From an uncultured Barnesiella sp. (GTDB taxonomy: Bacteria; Bacteroidota; Bacteroidia; Bacteroidales; Barnesiellaceae_A): DNA of 17,319 nucleotides. The notes below the pieces were generated by a model that saw nothing but the letters and a program-made list of their open reading frames with translations, was not told the DNA's origin and did no database searches. Positions 1-7,563 of the stretch are shown in pieces (the stretch's first letter is position 1; every line of letters begins with the position of its first letter). Where the stretch lies: NCBI GenBank assembly GCA_904502265.1, contig CAJGDT010000014.1, positions 1-17,319 of the forward strand, read 5' to 3'. The translations under genes and the position numbers were made by a program.

Positions 1-606
1 ATATTGTTCCGAACCTACAAGGTCTTGATAATTATCAGGGAGTCGGCCACCGTCTTTCTTTGTCAAGGGTATCATACACTCCTCGATAGTAGCCTGATTG
101 GCTGTCCAATCACGATCAAAGAGTTTACACAGATTTTCTTCACCAAAGTTGCCTGTATGATTGAGTACGATATCAAGAATAATTTTCATATCGCGCTCAT
201 GAGCAGCATCAATGAGATCCTGAAAATCTACATCTTCACTTTCATAACGATGATCGACCTTACTAAAATTGAATGCATGGTAACCATGATAGTCATAGCC
301 CGATGCATTTTCTACTACGGGCGTAATCCACACAGCGGTAAAACCAAGAGCTTTTATATAATCGAGTTTCTCTATCAAACCCTTGAAATCGCCTCTCCAT
401 GCAGGGTCACCTTCATTACGGTCTTGATTATCCCAACACTGAGTATTGTTTGACGGGTCTCCATCGTAGAAGCGTGTGGTCATAACAAAATAAATTGTCT
501 CATCACGAAAGTCATTACGACTGCCAATAAATGTTGCAGCGAATGCCGATGACGCAACATAAACAAGCATCAACAAAAACAGTAGTAGGCGGGGTATTTT
601 CTTCAT
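1..606 (-). CDS. Secreted GH13 alpha-amylase family protein (N-terminal part, cut by window edge)
   Basis: This is a glycoside hydrolase family 13 enzyme, predicted to hydrolyse alpha-1,4-glucans outside the cytoplasm. Only 202 codons are present, and the reading frame is open through position 1. Residues 1-23 form a signal peptide (MKK, a hydrophobic core, then AFA before Ala24) with no lipobox Cys, so signal peptidase I cleavage is likely. The start of the TIM barrel follows: IYFVMTTRFYDGD (38-50), the GFTAVWITPV strand (88-97), DYHGYH (105-110) and GH13 conserved region I, DIVLNH (145-150). The catalytic Asp, Glu and Asp lie beyond the edge, so activity and exact specificity cannot be judged. 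The ATG at 604-606 is the only one that keeps the signal peptide. It diverges from manC, and its upstream region carries a LacI-type palindrome. A SusG-like role is possible, but no SusC/D gene is visible. Confidence 0.9.
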   Translation of the reverse strand, partial: MKKIPRLLLFLLMLVYVASSAFAATFIGSRNDFRDETIYFVMTTRFYDGDPSNNTQCWDNQDRNEGDPAWRGDFKGLIEKLDYIKALGFTAVWITPVVENASGYDYHGYHAFNFSKVDHRYESEDVDFQDLIDAAHERDMKIILDIVLNHTGNFGEENLCKLFDRDWTANQATIEECMIPLTKKDGGRLPDNYQDLVGSEQY

Positions 607-704
607 ATCTCTGAATACTAAAAACAAACAATGTAATATGACAAAGTAAATCAAAAAAATAACCAATAAATTCTTTCATTCAATAATATAACTACGGCTT
701 TTAT

Positions 705-716
705 GCAAACGTTTTC
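705..716. promoter_or_regulatory. Candidate LacI-family operator upstream of the amylase gene
   Basis: GCAAACGTTTTC is a palindrome centred on CG with one mismatched pair. LacI/GalR-family regulators typically bind such AAACGTTT cores, and this family controls maltose/starch genes in several bacteria. It lies about 100 bases upstream of the amylase start codon. No LacI-type regulator gene is in the window, so the assignment is inference from shape and position only. Confidence 0.35.
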
Positions 717-738
717 GCAGAATACAGGCATAATCCAC

Positions 739-770
739 ATACACTCAGTAAGTTTGGCAACTGAGTGTAT
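739..770. repeat. 11-bp perfect inverted repeat upstream of manC
   Basis: ATACACTCAGT (739-749) and ACTGAGTGTAT (760-770) are perfect complements around a 10-base spacer. Neither side is followed by a T tract, so it does not look like an intrinsic terminator; an operator or a leader hairpin fits better. It lies 110 bases before the manC start and upstream of its predicted promoter. Confidence 0.5.
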
Positions 771-819
771 AAAAGAGCAATCTTATAAAATGGTAAAATG
801 GTATAAAAAAAGGATAATA

Positions 820-852
820 TTGCGATAAATGGCAAAAAAATTAGTACCTTAG
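820..852 (+). promoter_or_regulatory. Predicted Bacteroidota-type promoter of manC
   Basis: TTG at 820-822 and TACCTTAG at 845-852 resemble the primary sigma factor elements of Bacteroidota (-33 TTTG, -7 TAnnTTTG), with a 22-base spacer. Transcription would begin about 20 bases before the ATG at 881. The -7 box has one mismatch in its TTTG half. Confidence 0.45.
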
Positions 853-880
853 CAGTCCCAGAAGAACACAACTTTATATC

Positions 881-1957
881 ATGAAAAATCGTTATTGTAT
901 CATAATGAGTGGAGGTGTTGGCAGCCGATTTTGGCCATTCAGCCGCACATCATGCCCCAAGCAATTTCTTGACTTCTTCGGTATAGGTCGCACTTTATTG
1001 CAAATGACTTATGACCGAATTTCCAACATCATTCCACCCGAAAACATATATATTGTCACTAACAATGAGTATGCCGATATTACCTATCAGCAATTACCCG
1101 AGGTAGCTCATGAGAACATCTTGCTTGAATCGCAACGTCGCAACACAGCACCATGTATTGCCTGGGCTTCATACCATATACGCAAACTCAATCCTCAAGC
1201 AGTAACATTGGTAGCACCTTGCGACCACATCATATTTCGAGAGGATGAATTTGCCCGCACAATTGAGCGAGGATTTGAATTTGTCAAACAAAACAACCGT
1301 CTGCTTACAATAGGAATACCACCCCAACGCCCAGAGACCGGTTATGGATACATACAAGTGAGTGACACATGTACCGATGGTATATGCAATGTCAAGACCT
1401 TTGTGGAGAAACCCGACTATGATATGGCACGAGTGCTTGTCGAGAGTGGTGAGTTTCTATGGAACTCCGGCATGTTCTTATGGAACGTAGAGACATTTAT
1501 AGAGGCTCTGGAAAAACATCTCCCCGACATAGCCTCGCTCTTTGATAATGCCTCAGATAGCATGCTTACTACTTACGAAAAAGAGACCTTAGACAAGGTT
1601 TATGAGCAATGTTTGGCTATATCTATAGACTTTGGCATTATGGAGCATACCTCCAATGCGAGTGTAATATGCGCCGACTTGGGATGGAGCGACCTGGGCA
1701 CATGGAGTGGACTATACGAAATTTCTCCCAAAAATGAGAGCGGTAATGTTACCCAACGCTGCAAAACCATGATGTACGACAGTACCAACAACCTTGTGGC
1801 TGTGAAAGGTGACAAACTTGTAGTGATAGACGGCCTAAACGACTATCTTGTAGCTGAGGCCGACAACGTGCTACTTATATGTCCTCGTGAAAACGAAAAG
1901 CGTATACGACAATTTGTCAACGATGCCAAGGTAAAATTTGACGGAAAATATAACTAA
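881..1957 (+). CDS. manC: Mannose-1-phosphate guanylyltransferase
   Basis: This cytoplasmic enzyme makes GDP-mannose from GTP and mannose-1-phosphate, the precursor of GDP-fucose and of mannose-containing surface glycans. The nucleotidyltransferase signature starts at residue 11 (GGVGSR, WP, SR, PKQF through 29). RNTAP (87-91), TGYGYI (153-158), FVEKP (174-178) and WNSGMF (194-199) are the family's substrate-binding motifs in the expected order. At 358 residues it is the short, single-function form, without the C-terminal phosphomannose isomerase domain found in about 470-residue bifunctional proteins. The start gives MKNRYCIIMSGG directly before the signature loop, so little else is possible. 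It is transcribed alone, with a predicted promoter at 820-852 and a strong terminator at 1987-2023; no other nucleotide-sugar gene adjoins it. The symbol manC (also cpsB) follows common use. Confidence 0.93.
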   Translation: MKNRYCIIMSGGVGSRFWPFSRTSCPKQFLDFFGIGRTLLQMTYDRISNIIPPENIYIVTNNEYADITYQQLPEVAHENILLESQRRNTAPCIAWASYHIRKLNPQAVTLVAPCDHIIFREDEFARTIERGFEFVKQNNRLLTIGIPPQRPETGYGYIQVSDTCTDGICNVKTFVEKPDYDMARVLVESGEFLWNSGMFLWNVETFIEALEKHLPDIASLFDNASDSMLTTYEKETLDKVYEQCLAISIDFGIMEHTSNASVICADLGWSDLGTWSGLYEISPKNESGNVTQRCKTMMYDSTNNLVAVKGDKLVVIDGLNDYLVAEADNVLLICPRENEKRIRQFVNDAKVKFDGKYN

Positions 1958-1962
1958 CAATA

Positions 1963-2023
1963 GCGCTATTATAGCGCCTTTATAACAGCGAGGTATCACT
2001 CCGACATGAAGTGATACCTCGCT
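1963..2023. terminator. Bidirectional terminator between convergent manC and the antiporter gene
   Basis: AGCGAGGTATCACT (1987-2000) pairs perfectly with 2010-2023 (14 bp, 9-base loop) and is followed by ATTTTAATT on the + strand. A smaller palindrome, GCGCTAT/ATAGCGC (1963-1977), precedes it. It lies 30-66 bases after the manC stop and 15 bases beyond the antiporter stop, so it can serve both strands. The T tract is modest on the + side; on the minus side it is only TTATAAAGG. Confidence 0.8.
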
Positions 2024-2037
2024 ATTTTAATTATCTA

Positions 2038-4188
2038 TTACGACTTTAACTTATCAATAATCTTTCTTCTCCATCGACTCATGGTTTCCAGGGCATCTCG
2101 TACACCCAACAATCCATGCGAACTCGACTCGGGCGACTGAGCCAAGGGGTCGTGGAAGGTTGTTATAACAGGATTGGCTTTACCAAACTGTTCGGGATAT
2201 AGTACTATGAGGTTGTTATCGGCAAAGTATTGCGACAAGAAAGCCGGAAGCTTTTCATAATCGGTATTAAACGAAACCGATGCTCGACGAGCCGAAACAA
2301 CAACAAAGAGGTCGTCTTCATTCACAATATTGCTCAACGACAACATATCATCCCATGACTCTACGACAGTATATTCGTGGCGCACTTTATGTGGACGACT
2401 ATTGAGCAATGCACGAATATGTGGAACGGTGGCCTCATAGGCATAAAAACAGATACGACAACCTACTTGTTGCGAAATATTTGCCAAACGGTCTATCCAA
2501 ATGGCAAAACCTGTTTCATACTCAGCCATGGGTGGCACCGAAACAATTATACGAGAGGTCGTACCCGGGGGGGTCGAACACTTGGTAATCCATATCATTT
2601 TATGTGTGCCACGTAGCATATTTTCAATCTTCGTACCAAAGAATGAGTCTACAATATTGGCCTTATGATGCAGACCAAGCACTACCTCACTTATATTATT
2701 CTCTTTAACAGTATTCAAGATACCACTTGCAATATTAAGATCATAGCGAGAAATAGGTACCAACTGCGCATCGACAGCCGATGCTGCCTTGGTAGCCTGT
2801 TCAAGTATACGTTTCGATGCATATTGGTTACTTGCCTTCGAGTCATCATTGACGTATAGGGCATAGATGGGCGACTTCTTTTTAGGGTCTTTCATCAACA
2901 ACGCCATGTTAACAAGTCGCTCTACTGTGGCAGGATTGGCAACAGGGATGAGTATACGCTCATCATTTACTGCGATATCGGTATTATCCGGCTCCTCTTG
3001 GTCTTGCAACTGCACTACAATATTACTTGCAGCATGCTCGGTAAGAATAGAACTCACAGTACATGTAACCAATATCATGATAATAGTACCATTGAGGATG
3101 GCATCATCAAACACACCCAACTGACGACCTACGATAACAGCAGCCAACGAAACGGCAGCCTTGGCTGTTGTAATACCTACAATCAGTCGACGGTCGGTAG
3201 GAGTGTAATGGAATATAAGTTGTATGAGCCATGCCGCTATCCACTTGGTACTTATCGCAACAAAACACATAATAACCGCCACCAACAACACCTCGGGGTG
3301 TTCAATAATGATACCCAAGTCAATCATCATACCTACTCCTATCAAGAAGTAGGGAATGAAAAGAGCATTACCAACAAACTCCAAACGATTCATCAGCGGC
3401 GACACCGAAGGTATATAGCGGTTGAGTATAATACCGGCAAAGAATGCTCCGATAATTGAGAGCAAACCTATCGACTCAGCTATAAACGATGAAAGAAAGA
3501 CCAATGCCAACACAAAGATAAATTGCATGACATTGTCACTGTATGTCTTGAAAAACCAGCGAATAAGGTGAGGATAGAGAAAAATGATAAATAGACCGTA
3601 TGCTATAACCTTAATTACAAACTGTACCCAATAAGCCGTACTGGTATTGCCGGAAATAGAACCGGTAACAATGGCAAAGACAATGAGCGAACCCAAAATA
3701 GCGAATATAGTACCGGCCACAGCTACCGTCACCGGCGCATAGCGGTTGATACCATATCGACTCACAATAGGATAAGATATAAGGGTGTGCGAGGCAAACA
3801 TACTCGACAGCAACATTGAGGTAAGCCAATCGAGATGCAATAGATAATGGCTGGCAACTGTACCCAATATCATGGGTACTCCAAAGGTGAGCAAACCAAA
3901 TATCGTACCGGGCTTGCGATTGCGAATAAGAGAAAAAATATCCATCTCTATACCCGCCAAGAACATCAAGTAAAGAATACCTACTTGGCCAAAAATCTCA
4001 AAACTGCTATCACGAGCCAAGAGATGCAAGCCATGCGGACCTATGATAATACCGGCTATAATGAGACCTATAATGTGTGGAATACGAAAACGGTTGAGCA
4101 ATATGGGTGCCAGCAAGATAATAGAGAGTACTATAAAAAAGATTAGTACAGGGTTCTCTATTGGCAAGGTAAATACTCCATCAAACAT
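2038..4188 (-). CDS. CPA2-family cation:proton antiporter with C-terminal Usp-like domains
   Basis: This is an inner-membrane transporter of the monovalent cation:proton antiporter-2 group, which exchanges Na+ or K+ for H+. I prefer the ATG at 4188 (716 residues), because it places MFDGVFTLPIENPVLIF just before the first helix; an in-frame GTG at 4230 would add 14 residues. Residues about 10-390 form roughly 12 hydrophobic segments, with the family landmarks IGLIIAGIIIGPHG, FLAGIEMD (76-83) and TTAKAAVSLAA (340-350). Two soluble alpha/beta domains that look like universal stress proteins follow: ILIPVANPATVERLV (from about 412) and RIIVSVPPMAEYETG (from about 546). In the helix where CPA2 proteins normally carry an ion-binding Asp, the sequence reads GTIFAILGSL (159-168) with no acidic residue. 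It is the last gene of the tcdA operon and directly follows rsgA. The cation is unknown. Confidence 0.85.
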   Translation of the reverse strand: MFDGVFTLPIENPVLIFFIVLSIILLAPILLNRFRIPHIIGLIIAGIIIGPHGLHLLARDSSFEIFGQVGILYLMFLAGIEMDIFSLIRNRKPGTIFGLLTFGVPMILGTVASHYLLHLDWLTSMLLSSMFASHTLISYPIVSRYGINRYAPVTVAVAGTIFAILGSLIVFAIVTGSISGNTSTAYWVQFVIKVIAYGLFIIFLYPHLIRWFFKTYSDNVMQFIFVLALVFLSSFIAESIGLLSIIGAFFAGIILNRYIPSVSPLMNRLEFVGNALFIPYFLIGVGMMIDLGIIIEHPEVLLVAVIMCFVAISTKWIAAWLIQLIFHYTPTDRRLIVGITTAKAAVSLAAVIVGRQLGVFDDAILNGTIIMILVTCTVSSILTEHAASNIVVQLQDQEEPDNTDIAVNDERILIPVANPATVERLVNMALLMKDPKKKSPIYALYVNDDSKASNQYASKRILEQATKAASAVDAQLVPISRYDLNIASGILNTVKENNISEVVLGLHHKANIVDSFFGTKIENMLRGTHKMIWITKCSTPPGTTSRIIVSVPPMAEYETGFAIWIDRLANISQQVGCRICFYAYEATVPHIRALLNSRPHKVRHEYTVVESWDDMLSLSNIVNEDDLFVVVSARRASVSFNTDYEKLPAFLSQYFADNNLIVLYPEQFGKANPVITTFHDPLAQSPESSSHGLLGVRDALETMSRWRRKIIDKLKS

Positions 4189-4232
4189 ACCAAATAGGTC
4201 TTTTATTCTTAGTATTTCTTTATAAAACACTA

Positions 4233-5162
4233 TTATACACGATATTTTCCATCGGAACTATCATCCATGATGCTTAAATATGATGCATAACGTGACTCAC
4301 TGATATAGTGATTTTCAAGAGCTTCGCGTACTGCACATCCGGGTTCATTACGGTGTGTACAATTGCCAAAACGACAATTGTGCGAAGCTGCAAAAATCTC
4401 GGGGAAATAATGGGCTACGGTAGCAGGCTCAAAGTCTATTGTACCAAATCCCTTAATACCGGGTGTATCAATAATATAACCACCTTGAGGCAGCTCAAAC
4501 ATTTGCGAAAATGTGGTTGTATGCATACCGGTATCGTGCTGTGCCGACAAAGCTCCGGTCTTGAGATTAAGTCCCGGAACAAGTCGGTTAATGAGAGAAG
4601 ACTTGCCCACACCCGAGTTACCCGAGAAGAGTGTAAGTTTGTCCTTTATCTCATTTGCCAACCACTCTACGCCCTCACCGGTAGTTGCCGAAACAAGACG
4701 AGTGGGATAACCAATTGTGCTATATAAATGTTGGACACCTTGGGCATACTCCATCTCCTCTTGGGTGTAAATATCGCACTTGTTTATTATCACATAGGCA
4801 GGCACGGCATAGGCTTCGGCAGTGGCCAAGAAACGATCGATAAAGACCAAATTGGTGCGCGGGTGTTCAACCGTTACCACCAATACTGCTGCATCGAGAT
4901 TTGACGCGATGATGTGACTCTCTTTCGAGAGATTGGACGCACGACGAACAATATAGTTGCGACGCGCCTCTACTTCGGTAATAAAAGCCGAGCCATCATC
5001 GGCCACCGTGATATGTACACGATCGCCTACAGCTACAGGATTGGTACTGCGAATACCACGCAAGCGAAATTTACCTTTCACCTTGCAATCAAACACAGCA
5101 CCATCGTCAGTCTTTACGGTATACCAACTTCCGGTACTTTTTATTACTATGCCTTGTGCCAT
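4233..5162 (-). CDS. rsgA: Ribosome small-subunit-dependent GTPase A
   Basis: RsgA (YjeQ) is a circularly permuted GTPase that binds the maturing 30S subunit and checks late assembly. The order of motifs shows the permutation: an N-terminal OB fold (about 1-75), then G4 NKCD (127-130), G5 SAT (158-160), G1 GNSGVGKSS (181-189), a G2 region around HTTTF (214-218) and G3 DTPG (232-235). The zinc-binding cluster C263, C268, H270 and C276 closes the protein. At 309 residues it has the usual family length. The ATG at 5160-5162 begins 19 bases after the DUF3467 stop, and the stop codon ends two bases short of an alternative GTG start of the antiporter gene, so it is cotranscribed with both. Nothing looks broken. 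Confidence 0.96.
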   Translation of the reverse strand: MAQGIVIKSTGSWYTVKTDDGAVFDCKVKGKFRLRGIRSTNPVAVGDRVHITVADDGSAFITEVEARRNYIVRRASNLSKESHIIASNLDAAVLVVTVEHPRTNLVFIDRFLATAEAYAVPAYVIINKCDIYTQEEMEYAQGVQHLYSTIGYPTRLVSATTGEGVEWLANEIKDKLTLFSGNSGVGKSSLINRLVPGLNLKTGALSAQHDTGMHTTTFSQMFELPQGGYIIDTPGIKGFGTIDFEPATVAHYFPEIFAASHNCRFGNCTHRNEPGCAVREALENHYISESRYASYLSIMDDSSDGKYRV

Positions 5163-5181
5163 CTATGGATGTAAATTGTGA

Positions 5182-5478
5182 TTAAGCTTTACCACCGGGA
5201 CCTACAAAGGGGATAAATCCGCCACGAGGATCGAGAATGGTACCATGTTGTTGTTCGTACTTGGCAAGGTTATCTTGCAATGCAAGCAACAATCTTTTAG
5301 CATGTTCGGGAGCAAGTATTACACGAGATTTTACCGGAGCCTTAGGAACACCAGGCATAGTACGTGCAAAGTCAATTACAAACTCTGATGAAGAGTGTGA
5401 TATAATTGCCAAGTTTGAGTAAACACCCTCTGCAATTTCGGGTGTGAGTTCAATTTGTAAACCTTTTTTTTCTTCCAT
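5182..5478 (-). CDS. DUF3467 domain-containing small protein
   Basis: This 98-residue soluble protein matches the DUF3467 family as I recognise it: LTPEIAEGVYSNLA (11-24), SSEFVIDFAR (about 30-39), then PVKSRVILAPEHAKRLLLAL (47-66) and an amphipathic tail (NLAKYEQQHG). The family has no established function. It is common in Bacteroidota and is often encoded beside transcription or translation genes. There is no signal peptide, membrane segment or cysteine pair. The C-terminus is Gly/Pro rich (GGFIPFVGPGG) and probably disordered. It sits 19 bases after the lipoprotein gene and 19 bases before rsgA, which suggests cotranscription but does not define a role. Confidence 0.85.
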   Translation of the reverse strand: MEEKKGLQIELTPEIAEGVYSNLAIISHSSSEFVIDFARTMPGVPKAPVKSRVILAPEHAKRLLLALQDNLAKYEQQHGTILDPRGGFIPFVGPGGKA

Positions 5479-5497
5479 GATATAATTATTTTTGTTA

Positions 5498-6160
5498 TTA
5501 ATCTTTAAGTCCTATTACAAAGTATCCCATAAGAGAGTTGGGAATGTTGGCATACACACGCATCGCCTTGTATTGAGCCAAATTGGGTACATAAAACGAT
5601 GCATAGGCCGAAACCCAATACCCAAAAACATCATCATTGCGACTGTGACGCAATATTACATCAATAGTGTCGCTTGAGGCTTGCAATGGGTTACTAAAAA
5701 GGTCGAGAGAATGAGTCTTATTGAAATACTCTATCGACATATCAAAATTGATATAGTTGCCCGTGCGAAAGATGGTATTAATCTTTACAGGGTCGTTAGG
5801 ATAGGCTGCAATCGTATCGGGGTGTGCATCAATAATTGTATCGTGACGCACAGAGTATATATCTATAACCTCTATCTCCTTGCTTTTGTCGGGTCTCTCC
5901 TCATTGATATAGTACTGCAATATAGTACGCACACCCTCTGCCGTCTCATTTCCGGCAACAGGTGGGTTGGGATAGAGCATATGACTACCCAAATCATTGC
6001 GCAACACATGTTCAAAATAGAGTGAGTTGTCGGGTGCAAGATGCGCTGTTACAAAATCGGTATAATATACCTTCGGCTCTTCATATTGTTCGCAACTCAG
6101 CATAATACCCAGCATACATACTGACACAATGCAACATATCAATCGGGCTATTTTTTTCAT
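5498..6160 (-). CDS. NigD-like lipoprotein
   Basis: This is a 220-residue exported lipoprotein. A basic start (MKKIAR) and a hydrophobic core lead to LSC, with Cys23 as the predicted lipidated residue. The next residues, EQYEEP, are acidic, which in Bacteroidota fits an outer-membrane or surface lipoprotein. The body resembles NigD-like proteins: an N-terminal beta domain (NSLYFEH to ILQYYIN), the NDPVKI motif (126-131) and a C-terminal domain with YINFDMSIEYF followed by an LRHS strand near residues 170-173. NigD was first noted near a Bacteroides bacteriocin locus, but most homologues have no known function. It starts 4 bases after the lolD-like stop and precedes DUF3467 by 19 bases. The pairing with a LolD-like ATPase may be only an operon coincidence. 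The family call rests on motif memory. Confidence 0.7.
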   Translation of the reverse strand: MKKIARLICCIVSVCMLGIMLSCEQYEEPKVYYTDFVTAHLAPDNSLYFEHVLRNDLGSHMLYPNPPVAGNETAEGVRTILQYYINEERPDKSKEIEVIDIYSVRHDTIIDAHPDTIAAYPNDPVKINTIFRTGNYINFDMSIEYFNKTHSLDLFSNPLQASSDTIDVILRHSRNDDVFGYWVSAYASFYVPNLAQYKAMRVYANIPNSLMGYFVIGLKD

Positions 6161-6164
6161 ATTT

Positions 6165-6842
6165 TTATTCTGTTTTTTTATTGTAGTTGTCGGCTATTAC
6201 CATTCCATCTTGCATTCTTATAGTGCGATCAGATAGGTTGGCAAGCGTCTCATCGTGTGTTACAATGATAAATGTGTGGCCAAACTCACGACGCAAATCA
6301 AAAAACAAGTTATGCAACTCTGTTTTGTTGTGCGTATCGAGGCTTCCCGATGGCTCATCGGCAAGTATCACAGCGGGATTGTTTACCAACGCACGCGCCA
6401 CAGCCACACGTTGCTTCTCACCGCCCGACAATTGTGCCGGCTTATGCGACTGGCGGTCGGCAAGCCCCAGATATTGAAGCAACTCACAAGCACGTTTTTC
6501 GGCCACACGACTACTGCTGCCTCCTATCATGGCCGGAATCATCACATTTTCCAATGCTGTAAACTCCGGCAAAAGTTGGTGAAACTGAAAAACGAAACCA
6601 ATATTGGCATTGCGAAAGCCGGCCATTTCTTTATCCGGCATATTATCAACACGTCTGCCATCGAAAAGAACATTTCCCGATGTAGGCTTCTCAAGCGTGC
6701 CAACAATCTGCAATAATGTAGTCTTTCCGGCGCCACTTGCTCCCACAATCGATACAATCTCGTGATCGGGTATAGTAATATCTATCCCCTTGAGTACCTC
6801 AAGATTGTCAAAGCGCTTCGTTATGTTTTTTATCTCTATCAT
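6165..6842 (-). CDS. LolD/MacB-type ABC transporter ATP-binding protein
   Basis: This 225-residue ATPase subunit belongs to the LolD/MacB/FtsE group, which powers lipoprotein release, export or periplasmic work through separate permeases. Walker A is GASGAGKT (34-41), the Q-loop glutamine is Q86, the signature is LSGGE (138-142), Walker B is VILADEP (158-164) and the switch His is H196. The first residues, MIEIKNITKRF, are the standard start, and the ATG at 6840-6842 overlaps the tcdA stop as ATGA. This supports it over an ATG 42 bases further upstream inside tcdA, and suggests translational coupling. No permease (LolC/E type) gene lies beside it, so the partner must be elsewhere. LolD is the closest named relative, but the symbol is withheld because ATPases of this group are hard to tell apart. 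Confidence 0.9.
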   Translation of the reverse strand: MIEIKNITKRFDNLEVLKGIDITIPDHEIVSIVGASGAGKTTLLQIVGTLEKPTSGNVLFDGRRVDNMPDKEMAGFRNANIGFVFQFHQLLPEFTALENVMIPAMIGGSSSRVAEKRACELLQYLGLADRQSHKPAQLSGGEKQRVAVARALVNNPAVILADEPSGSLDTHNKTELHNLFFDLRREFGHTFIIVTHDETLANLSDRTIRMQDGMVIADNYNKKTE

Positions 6843-7555
6843 TGTTGTGTCAACTTCCTTATTACATAAGATGCCAAAAAGCAACCAAATATAGCCGGCA
6901 TATACGATACAGTGCCCACAGTCGTGCGTTTGTTACGCTCGCCTATTACCTCTTGTACGGCCTCGGCGCGGGGCACCTCGGTAGAGAATACAACGGGAAG
7001 TTTTCCCTTTACCCTCATCTTGCGCAAGCGGGTTCGTACAGCACGAGCCAATCCACAATGGAATGTGTCGGCTATATCGGCATATCGTATCTGCGAGGGA
7101 TCTATACGCGCACCAGCCCCCATCGACGACACTACAGCTATGCCTTGTTGCATACATGCGGCCAAGAGAGCCACCTTGGGAGCAACCGTATCGATAGCAT
7201 CGACAACAAAGTCATACCCCTCTTGCAATAACTCATCCACCCCTTCAACATCGAGATAACACTTGCGTGCCGATAGCTCAAGTTGCGGATTGATATCTTG
7301 GAGACGTTGTGCCAACACGTCTACCTTATCCATCCCAATAGTTGAATGCAAGGCCACCAATTGTCTATTAATGTTCGAGGGAGCCACACTATCGCTATCG
7401 AGAATTGTCATATGCCCTACTCCGGCACGCACCAACATCTCGGCAGCATAGGCACCTACACCACCCACCCCTACAACCAGCACTCGGCTGGCTTGCAGGC
7501 GGATTGTCATCTCCTCACTCAGCAGGAGTGATGTGCGTTGCATCCACTCTTCCAT
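6839..7555 (-). CDS. tcdA: tRNA threonylcarbamoyladenosine dehydratase (TcdA/CsdL family)
   Basis: TcdA uses ATP to convert t6A37 of ANN-decoding tRNAs to its cyclic form, ct6A. The 238-residue protein has the ThiF/E1-like Rossmann fold: GVGGVG (29-34) for ATP, ILDSDSVAPSNINRQ (51-65) containing the E1-type Asp and Arg residues, and VVDAIDTVAPK (117-127). The tail segment RTRLRKMRVKGKLPVVFSTE (173-192) is characteristic of TcdA rather than ThiF or MoeB. There is no CXXC zinc pair, as expected for this subgroup. It is the first gene of the six-gene minus-strand operon. A promoter-like TACCTTCG lies only 8 bases upstream of the ATG, so its mRNA may be almost leaderless. The last codons overlap the lolD-like gene by four bases. 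Confidence 0.92.
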   Translation of the reverse strand: MEEWMQRTSLLLSEEMTIRLQASRVLVVGVGGVGAYAAEMLVRAGVGHMTILDSDSVAPSNINRQLVALHSTIGMDKVDVLAQRLQDINPQLELSARKCYLDVEGVDELLQEGYDFVVDAIDTVAPKVALLAACMQQGIAVVSSMGAGARIDPSQIRYADIADTFHCGLARAVRTRLRKMRVKGKLPVVFSTEVPRAEAVQEVIGERNKRTTVGTVSYMPAIFGCFLASYVIRKLTQQ

Positions 7556-7563
7556 ACAGACAA

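Larger units (their letters stand above)
607..880. other. Divergent intergenic region between the amylase gene and manC
   Basis: This 274-base AT-rich gap holds no gene that I can support. It contains a LacI-like palindrome (705-716), an 11-bp inverted repeat (739-770) and a probable manC promoter (820-852). For the amylase strand I could not find a convincing -7/-33 pair; the best candidate is a TTTACTTTG-like string close to the gene. Confidence 0.6.

Noticed and set aside
4..453. Plus-strand open frame of 149 codons opposite the amylase gene
   Set aside because: It is a shadow of the minus-strand GH13 gene, whose signal peptide and conserved motifs are clear, and its own translation shows no recognisable domain.
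2998..3459. Plus-strand open frame of 153 codons opposite the antiporter gene
   Set aside because: Its translation is low in complexity and rich in Asn, Thr and His, as expected for the complement of a membrane protein gene. It has no promoter or domain.
4189..4230. GTG start at 4230 for the antiporter, adding 14 residues
   Set aside because: The added stretch is polar and unlike the short N-termini I know for this family, while the ATG at 4188 sits just before the first helix. It is still possible.
6255..6716. Plus-strand open frame of 153 codons opposite the ABC ATPase
   Set aside because: The opposite strand carries all ABC motifs in order; this frame has none and lies fully within that gene.
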